A stretch of DNA of 64,000 nucleotides from contig NC_134662.1 of assembly GCF_030463565.1 (NCBI RefSeq), positions 2,108,001-2,172,000 of the forward strand, given 5' to 3'. The stretch comes from Pelecanus crispus. Taxonomy: Eukaryota > Chordata > Aves > Pelecaniformes > Pelecanidae. The notes beneath the pieces were generated by a model. That model saw only the letters and a program-made list of their open reading frames with translations, made no database searches and was not told the DNA's origin. Both the position numbers and the translations under genes were made by a program. Below, piece by piece: positions 33,859 through 46,505 of the stretch. Within the stretch, counting starts at the first letter, position 1, and every line of letters begins with the position of its first letter.

Positions 33859-36800
33859 GGCTGGGAGCCACCGGCCCCCTTCGAGTTCCCCAAAATTCGG
33901 AGATGAACTAAACTTCAGATGTTTGGGGCATTTTATTTAAAACAAATAATCAAACTCAAGAGAACCTGGAGGGCTGGGGTGTCTCCCCGGCCCCGTTTCC
34001 TCGCTGTGGATTGCAATAGCTCTTGAATGTAAAGCACCTTGAAGGAAAAAGCAAACGGACTTTGCCATACCAGTGAAATGAATGTGAAATCTCTGCTCAG
34101 GAGAGGAGATGCTCCTGGCAGTGGTAAGGGACCGGCTCCTCCCCGCAGCGCACAGATCCAGGGGAGCGCACACCATGCACACGCCGCCGCGCCCGTGGCA
34201 CGGCCCTTCCCACCGTCCTGGCTGCGCTCTCCATCTCTGACTTTTAATTTTTTTTTTTAATTATTATTTTTATTTTATTTTTTTTACCCAAACACAAGGC
34301 ATGGGATAAAGAAGGGGCAATGCAGACTTGGCTGGATAGGGGTGAGCCAGGCCAGTGGGGACAGCTTTGGGCTCCCGGCTGGAGCCAAGGAGAGGGCAAA
34401 GGCAGAGCCTTTGCTTTATTCCTTCTCCCACGGGGCACGGGGTGACCTCGGGAGCTCGGTCAGGAAAGACCCGGCTGTGGCCAGGGCGGGATTCAGCGCA
34501 GGATTTCCCCGTGGAGGAGGCTGGTTTGAGGGAAAGGATGCTCAGTGCGGCGGGGGAGAAGCTTTGCAGGGTCTCCGTGCCCTCTGTCGCAGCATTTTCC
34601 CAAATGTCCGGCCAACTCCCCGCCCAGCTGGCCGACCGCCTGGCTTTTTGGAGCTGATTCAGCAGGTCCGCCCGCCTCGTGCCACCTTTCCGCATCCCCA
34701 GCGCTTTTCGAAGAGGGGCTTTGCCCTTGCGACCGTGGCCAAATCCCAGCTCCCGGCTGCTCTGCCCCAGAGGCAGCTGCAGGCGTTGGTGCGGGCGCCG
34801 GGGCTCGGTCCCCGTCGTCGCAGGCAGTGGCTCTTTGGGTGCTGGCTGCCGCGCATCGTTTTCTTACTGAGGCCATTAAAACTCTGTCCCGTGGCTCGGC
34901 ACCCGGAGGAGGTTTTGTGGCCTTTCCTCCGCCCAGCCCGCAGCCGGTCCCGCTGCCGGGTCCCCTCTTCCCACACGGGGAGCCCTGGGAGCACGGCCAT
35001 GGCTGCTGTTGCAGGTTGAGTTGGACCCAGGCTTTCCCCCCCAAAAGGAGCTCTTTAGAACTGTTATTTTGGGGTTTGTCCTCTATTTAGCAGGACCTGG
35101 GGGCTTTTTAGGGGGAGAAGCTGCCTGTTGTGGTCAAGGGGAAGTGAAAGGCCCTTGTTCCTTCCCTGGGAAGTCACGGTGTGGTCGGGACCTGCTGCTC
35201 TGAGCTCGGGAGGCTCAAAAGGTGAAGAAGGGATGGATTTGTGGGGCGATGCTGTGACAGCTCGCAGCTGGCGGGGCCGCTTGAGGGACTCCGTGGCCAG
35301 GCTCTGCAGCTGGTTTTTCCATCCCTATTCCTGCTCCTCCTGCAGTGAATACCGAAAGCTACAAGGGAAAAACCTGCTCCGAGGCAGCCCCAGTTTGTGC
35401 TGACAAAGGGCTAAAATCCCAAGCCCTTCCCGCTTCGTGTTGATTTCCCATGCATCCAACCCCGTTCCCCAGCAGCTCACATCACCTCCGAGCATGAGCT
35501 GAAGACCTTCAGTTCCATAACTGCACCCCTCAAACTAAACGAGCAGCTTTCTTAGTGATGGTAGGGGATATTCATGCTTGCAGCTAAAAGACCTCCTAGG
35601 GAAGACCATGGCCCAACCTTGACCAGGGAAGACTCACCAGGAAGCCGATGGGATTTCTGCTTCGGTATAAGGCAAAGAAAAATTTGGGACTGTGCTATTC
35701 CCCAGCAGCTGCCGTCCGCCACGTACAGCCGTGCGCTTTCTGGTTTTGCTAACTGCCGGCTGAACTGCTTCTCGGAGCGTATCGGAGTCCGTCAGCCTTG
35801 TTTCTCTCCCCGATGGCGTTAGAGCCCAGGTCTCCGGCGAAGGCTGCCGACCCTCCCAGCGGGCCCATGCGATGGTGAGTGCCAACACGTCGTTCTCCAG
35901 CGCAGTGTTCGCCGGGGTGGGGATGCGCCGTGCTTGTTTCCTGCCCTCTCCGATCCTAAAGCTTTGACAGAAGTGAGAAGTCAGTGCTGCCTTTTTCGTC
36001 TAGAAGGTTGTGCCTTTTTTTTTTTTTTTTTTTTTTTTTGAAGCATCATTTCCGACGGCACCGTTCGCTTCCTGGCTCCTCTCTGTGGGGAAAAGCACTC
36101 GAGAAAATGAGTGTGCTTTGTGGAGGGGGCTCTCGCCCTCCATTTCTGCAGGACAGCAGCACTCCCTTTCTCGGAGGAAACAGCCGCGCGTGTTTTGAAA
36201 TGTTTGGGAGGAAAAAAAAAGCACACACCCTTCTTTACGTCCTTGGTATTCGTCAGCCAACGTGCGCCAATAATCAACATCACCGTTTTCATTTCATCCG
36301 GCAAAGAAACCAAGAAAGCACCTTAAATTGGGAAAAGACTGAGCCCTCACCACCAGTTGCGGTTTTTTCTGGCTTACAACACAGCATCCATCTCCTGTGA
36401 GAGATTTTTGGATTCTGAGCAATAACAGCCCCTGTGGGAATCTAGGGAAGACTGGAAGTATTAAACACATGTAACTCAACCTGCCAAACTGCGGGAACCT
36501 GCACTTTTAAGTTCTCTTTAAAGGAACCGACTTGTCGATTAAATGATTTCTTGGGAGGGGATAAACGATTAAATGTCGGTTAAATGATTTCTCGCCTGGG
36601 AGGGGCGGCGTGCATCGGAAGGGATGGCAAGGGCGCGCCGAACCCCACGGCACCTGCGCTGGCTGCAGCCTCTGCTTTCGGCTCGCCCAAACGCGCGGGG
36701 GCTGTGCCAAGGTCGCTCCTGCTCCCTCTGTGCCACCAAGAGCGGCGGCTTGGCAGAGCCAGCCATCGAGCTTGTAGGGAAAGGGCGAACGAAAAAGCCT

Positions 36801-37650
36801 GGGTAGAAATGCCTGAAAAAGGGAGATTTCCGCTCTCCCCTGCACCGGAGCCGCGTGCGGCCAGCGGAGGTGATGCACGGGAGCCCCGAGCCCCCTGACG
36901 TGCTTTGATGCTCCGTCTTCGGCGTCTCGGAGATGTTCCCATCCCACTGGCCAAGAGACGTTTTGCCGCTTTATTTTCAAACAGACCTCGGCAGCGGTTC
37001 CCTTGAGCGGGGTGACCTGAGCCGTGAGGGATTGCTCTTTTCCAGATGAAGATGAATTTTTGTGTTTGTTTGTTTGCTCTGGCAGTTTAGCTGAGTGTGC
37101 ATTTCCACCTCCAGAACCCTCACACTGTGTATAAAAATGGATAATATATATATAATATATATTCTTGTGAATGTTGGTGCAAAAGAGAAAAATATATAAA
37201 GTTTCAGTTGGTTTTATGTTATTTTTTATCTATATGAATGACAGGAAGAAATGGAAAACATTTTTTTCCATTTACCACCCTCCACACACACCTACCTGTA
37301 GATACCGACAGGTTTTACGGAAATGTTTTACTTTTTAGATTTAGGAACATGCTTCTGTTCTCATTGAATGTTCTGTCTTGTAAGATTGTAATTTCTATTT
37401 TTTTAAAGAAAAGAAAATAACTAAATAAAATTTCCTCTTTCAGACCAGTCAGCTAGGAAGGGAGGGCAGGGGAGGGAGAAATGTTTATTTAAGGACAAAA
37501 GCGTTGTCTGAATTTTTCATGACATTAAATAAAAAGTAATATAATGTATGGACGAAAAACTTTTTATTGAGGTGTATTCTATAGGTATATAGATGTATAT
37601 TGCACAAAATTTACAGGGAGAAAAATAAAGACTGGTTTACGAGGTTAAAA
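33859..37650 (+). other. Presumed 3'UTR of the ROR-family gene with poly(A) signals
   Basis: After the TAA stop there is no splice-bounded coding sequence. GC content falls steadily and the last 600 bp are AT-rich with ATATATATA and TATTTAT-like stretches typical of regulated 3'UTRs. AATAAA signals occur at 37424-37429, 37528-37533 and 37624-37629. The last, followed by GACTGGTTTACGAGG, is the likely distal end. A (T)22 run lies at about 36016-36038. The extent is inferred from the poly(A) signals; earlier ends are possible. Confidence 0.55.
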
Positions 37651-39829
37651 AAAAATAATAACGTTGGAAATAGTGACTGTGGTTCCAAGTTTTAGCGAAG
37701 GGTGAGACTGGAAGCAAAGTCCTCAAAGTCACGGAAAAGCCCTTCATTTCTTCAGCGGGCTCAGGACCAAGCTGTACCAGAAGCCCCGATCCAGCGCAGG
37801 ATTTGGCCACAAAGCCAGATTTTTAGCTGTTGTAAGGTATTGTTGGGTCACTCCAAGCTAGGAGCACACTGGGAAGGATCCCGAGATCTGGGAAGGGGCT
37901 GCACCTGGGAGAGCTTGGTTCAAACACCGCCAGGCTGAGGACAGCGACCGCATCTGCCTGTACTGGGGACGCGTTTCAGGGCAGGGGGTACGCGGATTAA
38001 TTTTCAAACAGTACTCAGTCCTAGGAGGGAAGGAAGGGATACATGTGCTGGATACAAGGACTCAGATGCAAGGATTCTTCTCCGTCAGCATGCAGACGGT
38101 TCAAAGGTATCGCTGGCTATCAAGTGTGCAAATCTCATCATTTCCCCCTTCCGCTTGCCCTGAAAATCTCACCTCGGTGCACGCTCCCTGCTCCCTGTGC
38201 AAATCCAGAGCAGTTGTGTTCCCTGGCAGCAGCGGTTGACCTGTGGAGCAGAGCAAAATAATGAAAAGGGATCCTTGTACCAGCGGGGTCAGTAAATCCC
38301 AGGGTGGGCTCTCCCCTCACCGGCTCCCGAGCCGCTACCACTCTGCCATTCCCAGGAGGCAGCACGCGTCCTCCTGCGTGTTTCCACCTGCAGAGCTTAT
38401 ATATTGCAGGATAAAACCTGGCAGCTACCGAGAGCCAGGAACAGCCAGAAACATGGCATGGCCCGTGGGAACATGGGGAAGGGTCAGCATCCCATTTGGA
38501 GAGGGAGGGAGCGGAGCTGGGGCAGCCGGGGCTGCGGGGAATTGCCGTGTCCAGCGTGTGACATGCAGGGACCAGCTGGAGCTGGAGTGGCCCACAGCCC
38601 TGCCAAATTGCAACACACTGGCACGTCTCTTTGGTTTTCATTTTTAAAAAGATGTCTTTTTCCACAAAAATCATGTTTCTTCTTTTTTTTTTTTTCTTTC
38701 TGAAAAAAATAAATAAAAGCATGGGAAATCCATTTAAAAATTCCTTGCAAAGAGCCAGTCTTTAAACAAAACACTTTGATGAAACATGGCCTTTCAGTTC
38801 CCGGGGAGATGCCGGGAATTGGCGAGAGGAGCGTCAGCACCTGCAGCTGCGGGGGCCAGCGGAGGACGGGCTGCGGGGGCCCCGGGAGCCCGAACGCCTT
38901 CAGCTGCCGGTGCGAGGGTGACTCCGTGCCCCCATCCCGGGCTCTGCCACCCCGCTGCCCGTCCCGCATTCCCCCAGTAAGCGCTCTCCCTCTTACTGGT
39001 GGCCCAAGGTCTCCAGCAGCACTGGATTTACCGGGGCGGAGTGACCTCTACTGGTTTACAGCTAAAATATTCCCTGCGTGTCTTGTGATGCTTCTAGATC
39101 GATGGAGGCAGGAGGCCTGATCCTTCCCTCCCCAAAACTATTGGCCCAGCTGGCACTGCCTGCGCCCGCTTTGGGGCGCGATCCCCAGCAAAGCTGGGCA
39201 GGGGCCTGGAGCAGGGGCCGCACGCAGGCAATGAGCCACAAGACCTGTGTTTTAGGGCAACTTTGCAGACCAGGGGTGCGAAGGCCTCGGCATTTGTACA
39301 GCTAAGCGTTAAGAGGGATGAGTCGGGATAGCAGGCGGAGCTGGGAGTGCCGAGCTTACAGAAACCACAGTCCCAGGGCTTGCAAATGGTTTTAAAGTAG
39401 AGTAGGGTTTATATACGGCCAACTTAACAGCATTTATATCGAGCTGGTACCTTGGAGGTGGACTGGTGCCATGTTAAGGAGTCTAATGCAGCGTAAGGAA
39501 GGAGTTAAGGAGCTACAGAACCAAACAAAAGCGTATAAATCCACAAAGTGTATAAATCAGTGTGGCTGGGTAGGGGCTTCCCCGTACACCAGAGATTTCA
39601 GAGGGGTCTGTTCAACCTCACCACCCCGTTTGGCTGAACAGCAGAAGGGGGTAAGTCACGCAAGCGCCGGGCACCAGCTCCGTTGCTGCCGCTGCTGATT
39701 TACCTGACTTAATCAGAAGCGAAATCAGCATTTAGCGACAGATGTTACAACAGCACTCTCCTCACACAGCCCCGCGTCCCGAATCCAGCCGTCGCCCGTC
39801 AGCCGTCGCGCCTGACCCAGCGACCGAAG
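37651..39829. other. Intergenic DNA between the ROR-family gene and SCAMP4
   Basis: No gene recognised on either strand. There is a T-rich run at about 38680-38698 and an AAATAAATAAAAG at about 38706-38718. Open frames of 60-190 codons lack family features. The two flanking genes are in the same orientation. Confidence 0.6.
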
Positions 39830-40800
39830 CGTGGCGATGCGCGGCGGGGCCGAGCTGAGGGCTGGATGCCGCATCGCCGTTTGGAGACGGAGCCCGCCGG
39901 TGCCTCCGAGCCAGCTCCGGCGCTGGCGTGGCTGCTGCGGGGTGCTGCCAGGAGGGGCACGCCACGAAGGCCCCGGCCCAAACCCGCCACGTTTCTCTGA
40001 AAAGACGCCGCCGCCAAGAGCGACGCGCGGCCTGCGCGGGTGGGCGGCCGCTCCTCGCACCTCTGCGGGGGTTCGTGACGCTCGCGAAGGGGTGAGGGCG
40101 GGGGGCACCCAGCCCCGCACACGGCGGGGCCTTGCCGCCCGCTGCTCCCCGCCCGCGGTGGCCTCTCCTCGGCCCGGGCGCCACCGCTGAGGCTCCTCCA
40201 GCCGTCAGGGGCCCTCCGCGCCCCCCCGCCCCGGCCACGCACCCGTCAGGTGGACGGGCTGTGCCAAACCCGCTCCCTCGGGGCGGCAAAGCCTCCCCGC
40301 CGGGGACGGGGACCGGGACCCGGCCGAGGCCCCCGCGCCCCGGACTCTTCTGTCCCTCCCGGCCCCCGTAGCGGCCTCGGCCGCGCCAAGGCCCACGCGC
40401 CGCCAGGCGGCCGGCCCCACGTGACGAGCGGCGGGCGTGCCGCGGGGCACGCCGGGAAGTGTAGTCCCCGCCGCCGGGGCCGCCGCGGCCGCCGCCGTGG
40501 CCAGGACTCTCTTTCCCAGCGCGCCCCGCGGCGGGCCCGGGGGAGCGGCGTCCCGGCCGCTGCGCCGTGAGGTGGGCACGGTGAGCGCCGGGCCGGGGCC
40601 GCGGGGGGGACGGGACCAGGGCCGGGCCGGGCCGGGGGGCAGCGGGGCGGGGCCGGCGGGCGGAGGGGACAGCCTGGGCGGGGAGCTGGGGGTCGGGAGG
40701 CAGCGCCGGCCGGGCGGGAGCGCCGGCGGCCTCGGGGACTCGCGGGGCGGCGGGCCCGGCCCCGGCGGGGTCGGGCGGGCGCGGTGACAGGACTGCCTCG
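39830..40800 (+). promoter_or_regulatory. CpG-island promoter of SCAMP4 with two ZNF143/SBS-like sites
   Basis: A CpG island whose core carries two matches to the long ZNF143/SBS motif (ACTACAATTCCCAGCATGC-type): one on the minus strand within 40442-40468 (ACTACACTTCCCGGCGTGC) and one on the plus strand at about 40505-40530 (ACTCTCTTTCCCAGCGCGC). An E-box CACGTGA (about 40419-40425) lies just upstream. The untranslated exon 1 probably ends at 40580 (CACG|GTGAGCG), leaving an 8.3-kb intron to the coding start. The opposed sites could drive divergent transcription, but I see no minus-strand gene. Confidence 0.65.
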
Positions 40801-40904
40801 GCCCTGGGGGTGCAGCGGGGCCTGCCCGGGGGCTGGCGGTGGGGCAGCGGGGGTGCCCGGGGAGGGGGACGACAGAGAGGGGGCAGCGGGGACAGCCCCG
40901 GGGA

Positions 40905-41580
40905 CAGCAGCGATGGGGGGGGTGGGGGCGGGGGGGGAGCCTGTGCTTGGGGCGGTGTTGGGGACAGGTTTGGGGACAGCAGCGATGGGGGTAATGGGGG
41001 CGGGGGGGGGGGAGCCTGTGCTTGGGGCGGTGTTGGGGACAGGTTTGGGGACAGCAGCGATGGGGGTAATGGGGGCGGGGGGGGGGAGCCTGTGCTTGGG
41101 CGGTGTTGGGGACAGCCCTGGGGACAACAGCGATGGGGGTGGGGGGGGCAGGGGGGGAGCCTGTGCTTGGGGCGGTGTGGGGGACAGGTTTGGGGACAGC
41201 AGCGATGGGGGTGGTGGGGGCAACGGAGGGGGTGTGGGGGAGCCTGTGCTTGGGGCAGTGTTGGGGACAGGTTTGGGGACAGCAGCGATGGAGGTAATGG
41301 GGGTGTGGGGGACCCTGTGCTTGGGGTGGTATTGGGGACAGCCCTGGGGACAACAGTGATGGGGGTAATGGGGACGGTGGGGGGGGTGTGGGGGAGCCTG
41401 TGCTTGGGACGGTGTTGGGGACAGGTTTGGGGACAGCAGCGATGGAGGTAATGGGGGTGGGGGGGAGCCTGTGCTTGGGGCAGTGTTGGGGACAGCCCTG
41501 GGGACAACAGCGATGGAGGTGGTGGGGGCAGGGGGGAGCCTGTGCTTGGGGCGGTATTGGGGACAGGCCTGGGGGGATGG
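40905..41580. repeat. Minisatellite, unit about 71-75 bp
   Basis: About nine copies of a unit containing AGCCTGTGCTTGGGGCGGTG, TTGGGGACAGGTTTGGGGAC and AGCAGCGATGGGGGTAATGG. Successive AGCCTGTGC starts at 40938, 41013, 41087 and 41158 give spacings of 75, 74 and 71. Copies alternate between ACAGGTTTGGGGACAGCAG and ACAGCCCTGGGGACAACAG versions, a higher-order pattern. It generates long open frames on both strands (for example 39762-41507 minus). Confidence 0.93.
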
Positions 41581-44500
41581 CGCGTGTGTGGGGAGGAATC
41601 GGGGTCAGCCCTGGCAGGGGGAGGGATTGGGGTCAGCTCCGGTGGGAGCAGCTATCGGGGGCAGCGTGTGCAGGCGGTGCCGGAGGCAGCCTCAGCGGAG
41701 AGCGGCGAGGGGGTCCCGTGCCCCCCGTGGAGCTCAGTGCCAGGGGTATCGAGGCTGCTCCTGACCCACAAGGAGCACGAGCACCCCGGCTGTGCCCCCC
41801 ATCCCCTCCCAGAGGGGTGCTTGGGGATTTTCCTCTCATGGCTGCTTTCTGCCGTGGCCGTGTGGGGCCAGCGGCCGGGACACTGCCCGGGCCGGCACTT
41901 GGGGGCTCCCGGGGGAGCGCAGGGCAGGCCGAGGGGCTGCGGCCGATGTGCTCGGGGCAGGGGGGGCGCAGGCCGGGGCACAGCTCCTGCTGCGGGAGGT
42001 CGGGTGTGTGATCCTCCAGGGACTGAGGAGCGAGGGTGAAGCTTTTTGACACGTGGTTTGGGTAACAGCTCTTTCATATGCTGCCCTTGATAGAGGCAGC
42101 ACACGGACATTGTAATTTTATTTCCCCCTCTCTGCCTTAACTTTTCTGTGAGTGTTAACTAGCTCAAGAAACTCTTCTCTGACCCTGTGATAAAGAGAGC
42201 ATTAGCTTAGAAATTAAGCAGGTAATTGATAGATTAATTTATCTGCTTTTCAGTGTTATTCTGGGCCAATTAATGTTGTTGCTACTGCCTGCAGCCCAGG
42301 TCTTCTCCATGAGGCCAGTCCAAATAGGTGACACGCGGTGAAAAAAGCTTGTGCCCTGAACACGCGTGTTCCTGTGCTTTTCTCCCTTGCTCTTGAGCCT
42401 TCTGCGACTCTGACCCTATGCAGCCAAGCTTTACTTCTGGAAGTGGTCATACTGAAGTTAATATTTCTCTGCTGTGGGTTCCGTAGTACCTAAACTAAGG
42501 CTTCTGCTCATCTGCTGAGGTAGTAGATATGGCTGTGTAAAGAGGCTGGGAGAGACCCAAGGGGAATTGCTTCTGATTGTGCTTTCTCACCAGCTCCAGG
42601 ATGGGAGGTGAGGGGGAAAGTGGGCAGCAAAATGCCCGGTACAGCCAGGCATTCCCAAGAGGCTCCGGTAACTTGGAGCTGTCTGTCGGACTGACATGGG
42701 AGGAGGCTAACCCTTGCTAACTTTATTGTTCCCTGTGCATTTTCGCAGCGGCGGTGCTGCCATAAACAGTTTCCCCGTTCTCACTGGTCGTGCTGGGTGG
42801 CTTTTGGAATTACTTTTTTGGCTGGTTTTGTCGCCTCATCTAATTTAAAGCACGGCACTGCAAGCATTACGCTGGCGTCGCTGAAGGGACAGTGTCCCGC
42901 TCCGTGAGGGTTGGCAGCGTGTGGCGAGAGAGGAAACACAAATACAAACTGTATCAGCTACACAAAGTCGAGGTTCATAAAGCTGAGCCAAGCATTTTGG
43001 TGCCTTGCAGAGTGACCTCTGCTGCTTTGGGCTCTCTGGGAAATTTCTGATAAGAGACGGGCATCTGAATGAGGCTCAAACCCAGCCTTTTCTCTTAAAA
43101 CCAGTGCAGAGTCACCACTTTCTTTTTAAATACAACTGGAGAGGCATACGAGCAAGGCATTCGCTTGTCTCGGGAACACTGGAGGCTGCAGTGATTCCCT
43201 GCCAAGCCTGATGGTTTCAGATCCGCATCTCCCAGATCCCTGCGGGCTGCCCTTGCTTTTAGGACATTTGTTCTTCCAAAATGTCTGGGGTCTGCTGGCT
43301 TGCAGCGTGAAGTGACTTCCAAAAGCCTGGTCTCTGGTGATAGCCCTCACCAGAGGGGTGAGCTTGAACCACTTTCAGGAGATGTGCGTGGTGCCCAGGT
43401 CTTCTCATTCTCCTTGTGCTCTAATCATTAAATCGTTATCTTACGAGGGAGCGTTGGCAAGTTCTGCCGTTGCTGTTATGTACAGATCCTGCCCCTCGAT
43501 TTGCTTTCGGCAAAGTACTCTAGATTAAACCCTTGAGTACAGATCTGCATAGAAGCTCTTAGCCTCGCTACAGTCAACATATTGGAATGAAAATATAAAA
43601 GTAGTACAGAAAATATCCTAAAGCAAGACTTCAGAAGCTGGTGAATTTTGCTGGATGGAAAGCTTAGGATGCTGGGCTCTTTGGGTTTGGTTGGGACCTC
43701 TGCAGATGGCACGAGAGGAGCCGCTGTTCTCTGAATCTGGTCTTAGGGGACTTGCTCCAGGTTACCAGGTGGGTTTATGGCAAAGCAGGAATAAATTTAG
43801 CTTTCCCACCCCCCTGTCAGCACTCCTCTTTTGGCCTGTCCTTTATTTATTTCCCCTACTGCCTTTCTCTCTTTTTGGAGAAAAAAGTAGTGAGAAATAA
43901 GGGAAACTTTTAAAAATATTTACTGTAATATAGGCGGAATAAACAAGGGAACTGAATAGCAACGTACATGCAGTCATATAATGTGCCTCAAGCAGATTGC
44001 CACAGGTGTTCCTTCACAAAATTTTCCCTAATCTGAGACGGTGAAACGTGTTTCGCACTAAAGTCACATTCGAAGTGATCATGTTGTTCACCTAGAAAAA
44101 CAGTGTTGCTTGCATACGTGTCTTGGTTTAAAAGGAAAATGCTGTCCCTTAAACTGACACAGGCCATTTTTGTCTTTGAAACACTGGTGAAGAAAAGCTC
44201 CGACTGTTTCCAGTGGGCTCTGTGAGTCATGTGCGTTGGACTGTAATCTTGGGAGTTATTCGTTGACCGCAGATGAGCACAGTGGAAAAAGGAAGTTCAC
44301 TTCACACCATGGTTTCCTTAGCATGTGTGGTTTTTTCTTCCCTCCACAAAGAGTGGATTATATATGAAGAAATCTCTGCAGCGGAGTGCAGGATGTTGGG
44401 TTTTGTCTATTCCCAATTAAACTGAAAATGTGCTGGTGATTAGAGAGCTTATTTATGGGTGTTGTTACCTTGCACAAATTCACGCATGGTTGGATGGTGC

Positions 44501-44868
44501 CTGTTTATGTACCTGTTTATCTGTATTTGCTGCGAATCTATTTCCTTATGGATCTTGCAACTGGAGCTTGATTTGAGGTTGTTTAGGCTGCACAGTGAAA
44601 TTTTCCCCCTAAAGGATTTTTAGCCACTGGCTGTCCGAGCTAAGCAATGTCATCACTTATTAGACACAAGATTTTTTTGCTGACTGTACGTCTGAGACCC
44701 TGCAATTAAGACTTTGCAGGAATCCTGCCCAAATTGAGCGGTGAGCTGGGGAGGTACGAAAACAGTGACTCCTGTGCAAGTGGATCTCAGAGCACTGAAC
44801 AAAAATATTGGGTTGGGTCCTGGAGTCTGAGTTCATGAAAGGTTTGAGCTTGCTGCCATAGGTGTGTG

Positions 44869-46505
44869 TGTTGGGTTTGTGTGGCAAGGTTTTGGTAGCA
44901 GGGGGGCTGCAGGGGTGGCTTCTGGGAGAAGCTGCTAGAAGCTTCCCTATGTCTGATAGAGCCAGTGCCAGCCGGCTCCAAGACAGACCCGCCGCTGGCC
45001 AAGGCCAAGCCCATCAGCGATGGTGGCAGCACCTCTGGGATAACATAGTTAAGAAGGGGGGAAAAAAAAAACCAACAAAACCAAACACAGTGGGACACAA
45101 ACTGCAGCTGGAGTGAGAGTCTGTGCGAGGCAGCCCCCCAGGTCAGTGCAGGAGGGCAGGAGGTGCTCCAGGCGCGGAGCAGGGATTCCCCTGCACCCCG
45201 GTGCAGCCCATGGCGAGGCAGCTGTGCCCTGCACCCATGGAGGCCCCCGGGGGAGCAGGGATCCCGGATGGGAGCAGGATGCCCGGAGGAGGCTGGGACC
45301 CTGCTGCTGGCAGGGCCTGAGGCCCCGTGGAGAGAGGAGCCCAGGCTGGAGCAGGTTTGCTGGCAGGGCTGGGCTGCATCCCCACAGCGTGGGCAGCGGG
45401 GCGAGGGAGGGGATGCTGCCCCTCTGCCCCGCTCTGGGCAGACCCCCCTGCAGCCCTGCGCCCAGCTCTGGGCCCTCAGCACAAGGACACGGAGCTGCTG
45501 GAGCGGGGCCAGGGGAGGCCACAGAAATGCCCCGAGGGCCGGAGCCCCTCTGCTGCGGGGCCAGGCTGGGGGGGCTGGGGGTGCTCAGCCTGGAGAGGAG
45601 GGGGCTGCGGGGAGGCCTGAGTGCGGCCTGGCAGCGCTGAGAGGGGCCGATAGGAAGGGTGGGGGCAAGCTTTTTAGCAAGGCCTGTTGTGACAGGACAG
45701 GAATAATGGATTTAAACTAAAGAATAGATTTAGACTAGGCATAAGGAAGGAATTTTTTACAGTGAGGGTGGTGAGGCACTGGAAGGGGTTGCCCAGAGAG
45801 GTGATGAAGGCTCCATCCCCAGAACCATCCCAGGCCAGGTTGGACGGGGCTGTGAGCACCCTGGGCTGGTTAAAGCTGTCCCTGGCACTGCAGGGGCTGG
45901 GCTGGGTGGGCTCTGAAGGGCCCTGCCCACCCAAAGCATTCTGTGATTCTGTGACTTGTGACCCCGCGGGGGACCCACCCTGCTCCCGAAGGGCTGCACC
46001 CACCCACGCTGGAGCAGTGCGTGAAGAGCTGCAGCCCGTGGGAATGTTGGAGCAGTTCCTGGAGGACTGTGCCGTGGGAGAGACCCCACGCTGGAGCAGG
46101 GGAGGAGTGTGAGGAGCCCTCCCCTGAGGAGGAAGGAGCGGCAGAGAGGACGTGTGATGGACTGCGACCCCCATTCCCCGTCCCCCTGCGCCACTCGGGG
46201 GGAGGAGGGAGAGAAAATCAGGAGTGAAGTTGAGCCTGGGAAGAAGGGAGGGGTTGGGGGAAGGTGTTTTAAGATTTGGGTTTATTTCTCATTACCCTAC
46301 TCAGTTTTGATGGGCAATAAATTAAACTGATTTCCCCCAAGTCGAGCCTGTTTTGCCCATGACGGTAGCTGCTGAGTGATCTCCCTGTCCTTATCTCGAC
46401 CCACGAGCTTTTCGTTACATTTTCTCTCCCCTGCCCAGTCGAGCAGCGCAGCGACAGAGCGGCTTTGGTGGGCAGGTGCCATCCAGCCAGGGTCACCCCA
46501 CCGCA
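44869..46505 (+). mobile_element. Solo LTR of an avian endogenous retrovirus, split by a CR1 insertion
   Basis: The left part (44869 to about 45370) begins TGTTGGGTTTGTGTGGCAAG and the right part (about 45955 to 46505) ends in CCACCGCA. Together they form a TG...CA element of about 1.05 kb without the insert. Inside are repeated CACGCTGGAGCAG blocks and an AATAAA at 46316-46321 in plus orientation. I recognise it as a LTR type frequent in bird genomes, but cannot name the family with certainty. No gag, pol or env remains are seen, so it is a solo LTR. The flanking GTGTG (44864-44868) and GTGTC (46506-46510) may be a decayed target duplication. Confidence 0.75.
45371..45954 (+). mobile_element. 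CR1 LINE 3' fragment nested in the LTR
   Basis: About 580 bp of CR1 in plus orientation: CCCAGCTCTGGGCCCTCAGC, CTCAGCCTGGAGAGGAGG, AGATTTAGACTAGGCATAAG, GAGGGTGGTGAGGCACTGGA, GGTTGCCCAGAGAGG, and the terminal ATTCTGTGATTCTGTGAC with the CR1 8-bp tail repeat. It is 5'-truncated as usual. LTR sequence resumes at once with TTGTGACCCCGCGGG. It is longer and better preserved than the copy at 8203-8293. Confidence 0.9.

Noticed and set aside
39762-41507. 581-codon minus-strand open frame across the SCAMP4 promoter
   Set aside because: It runs through the CpG island and the 71-75-bp minisatellite, is Pro/Arg/His-rich, and competes with several plus-strand frames of the same kind.
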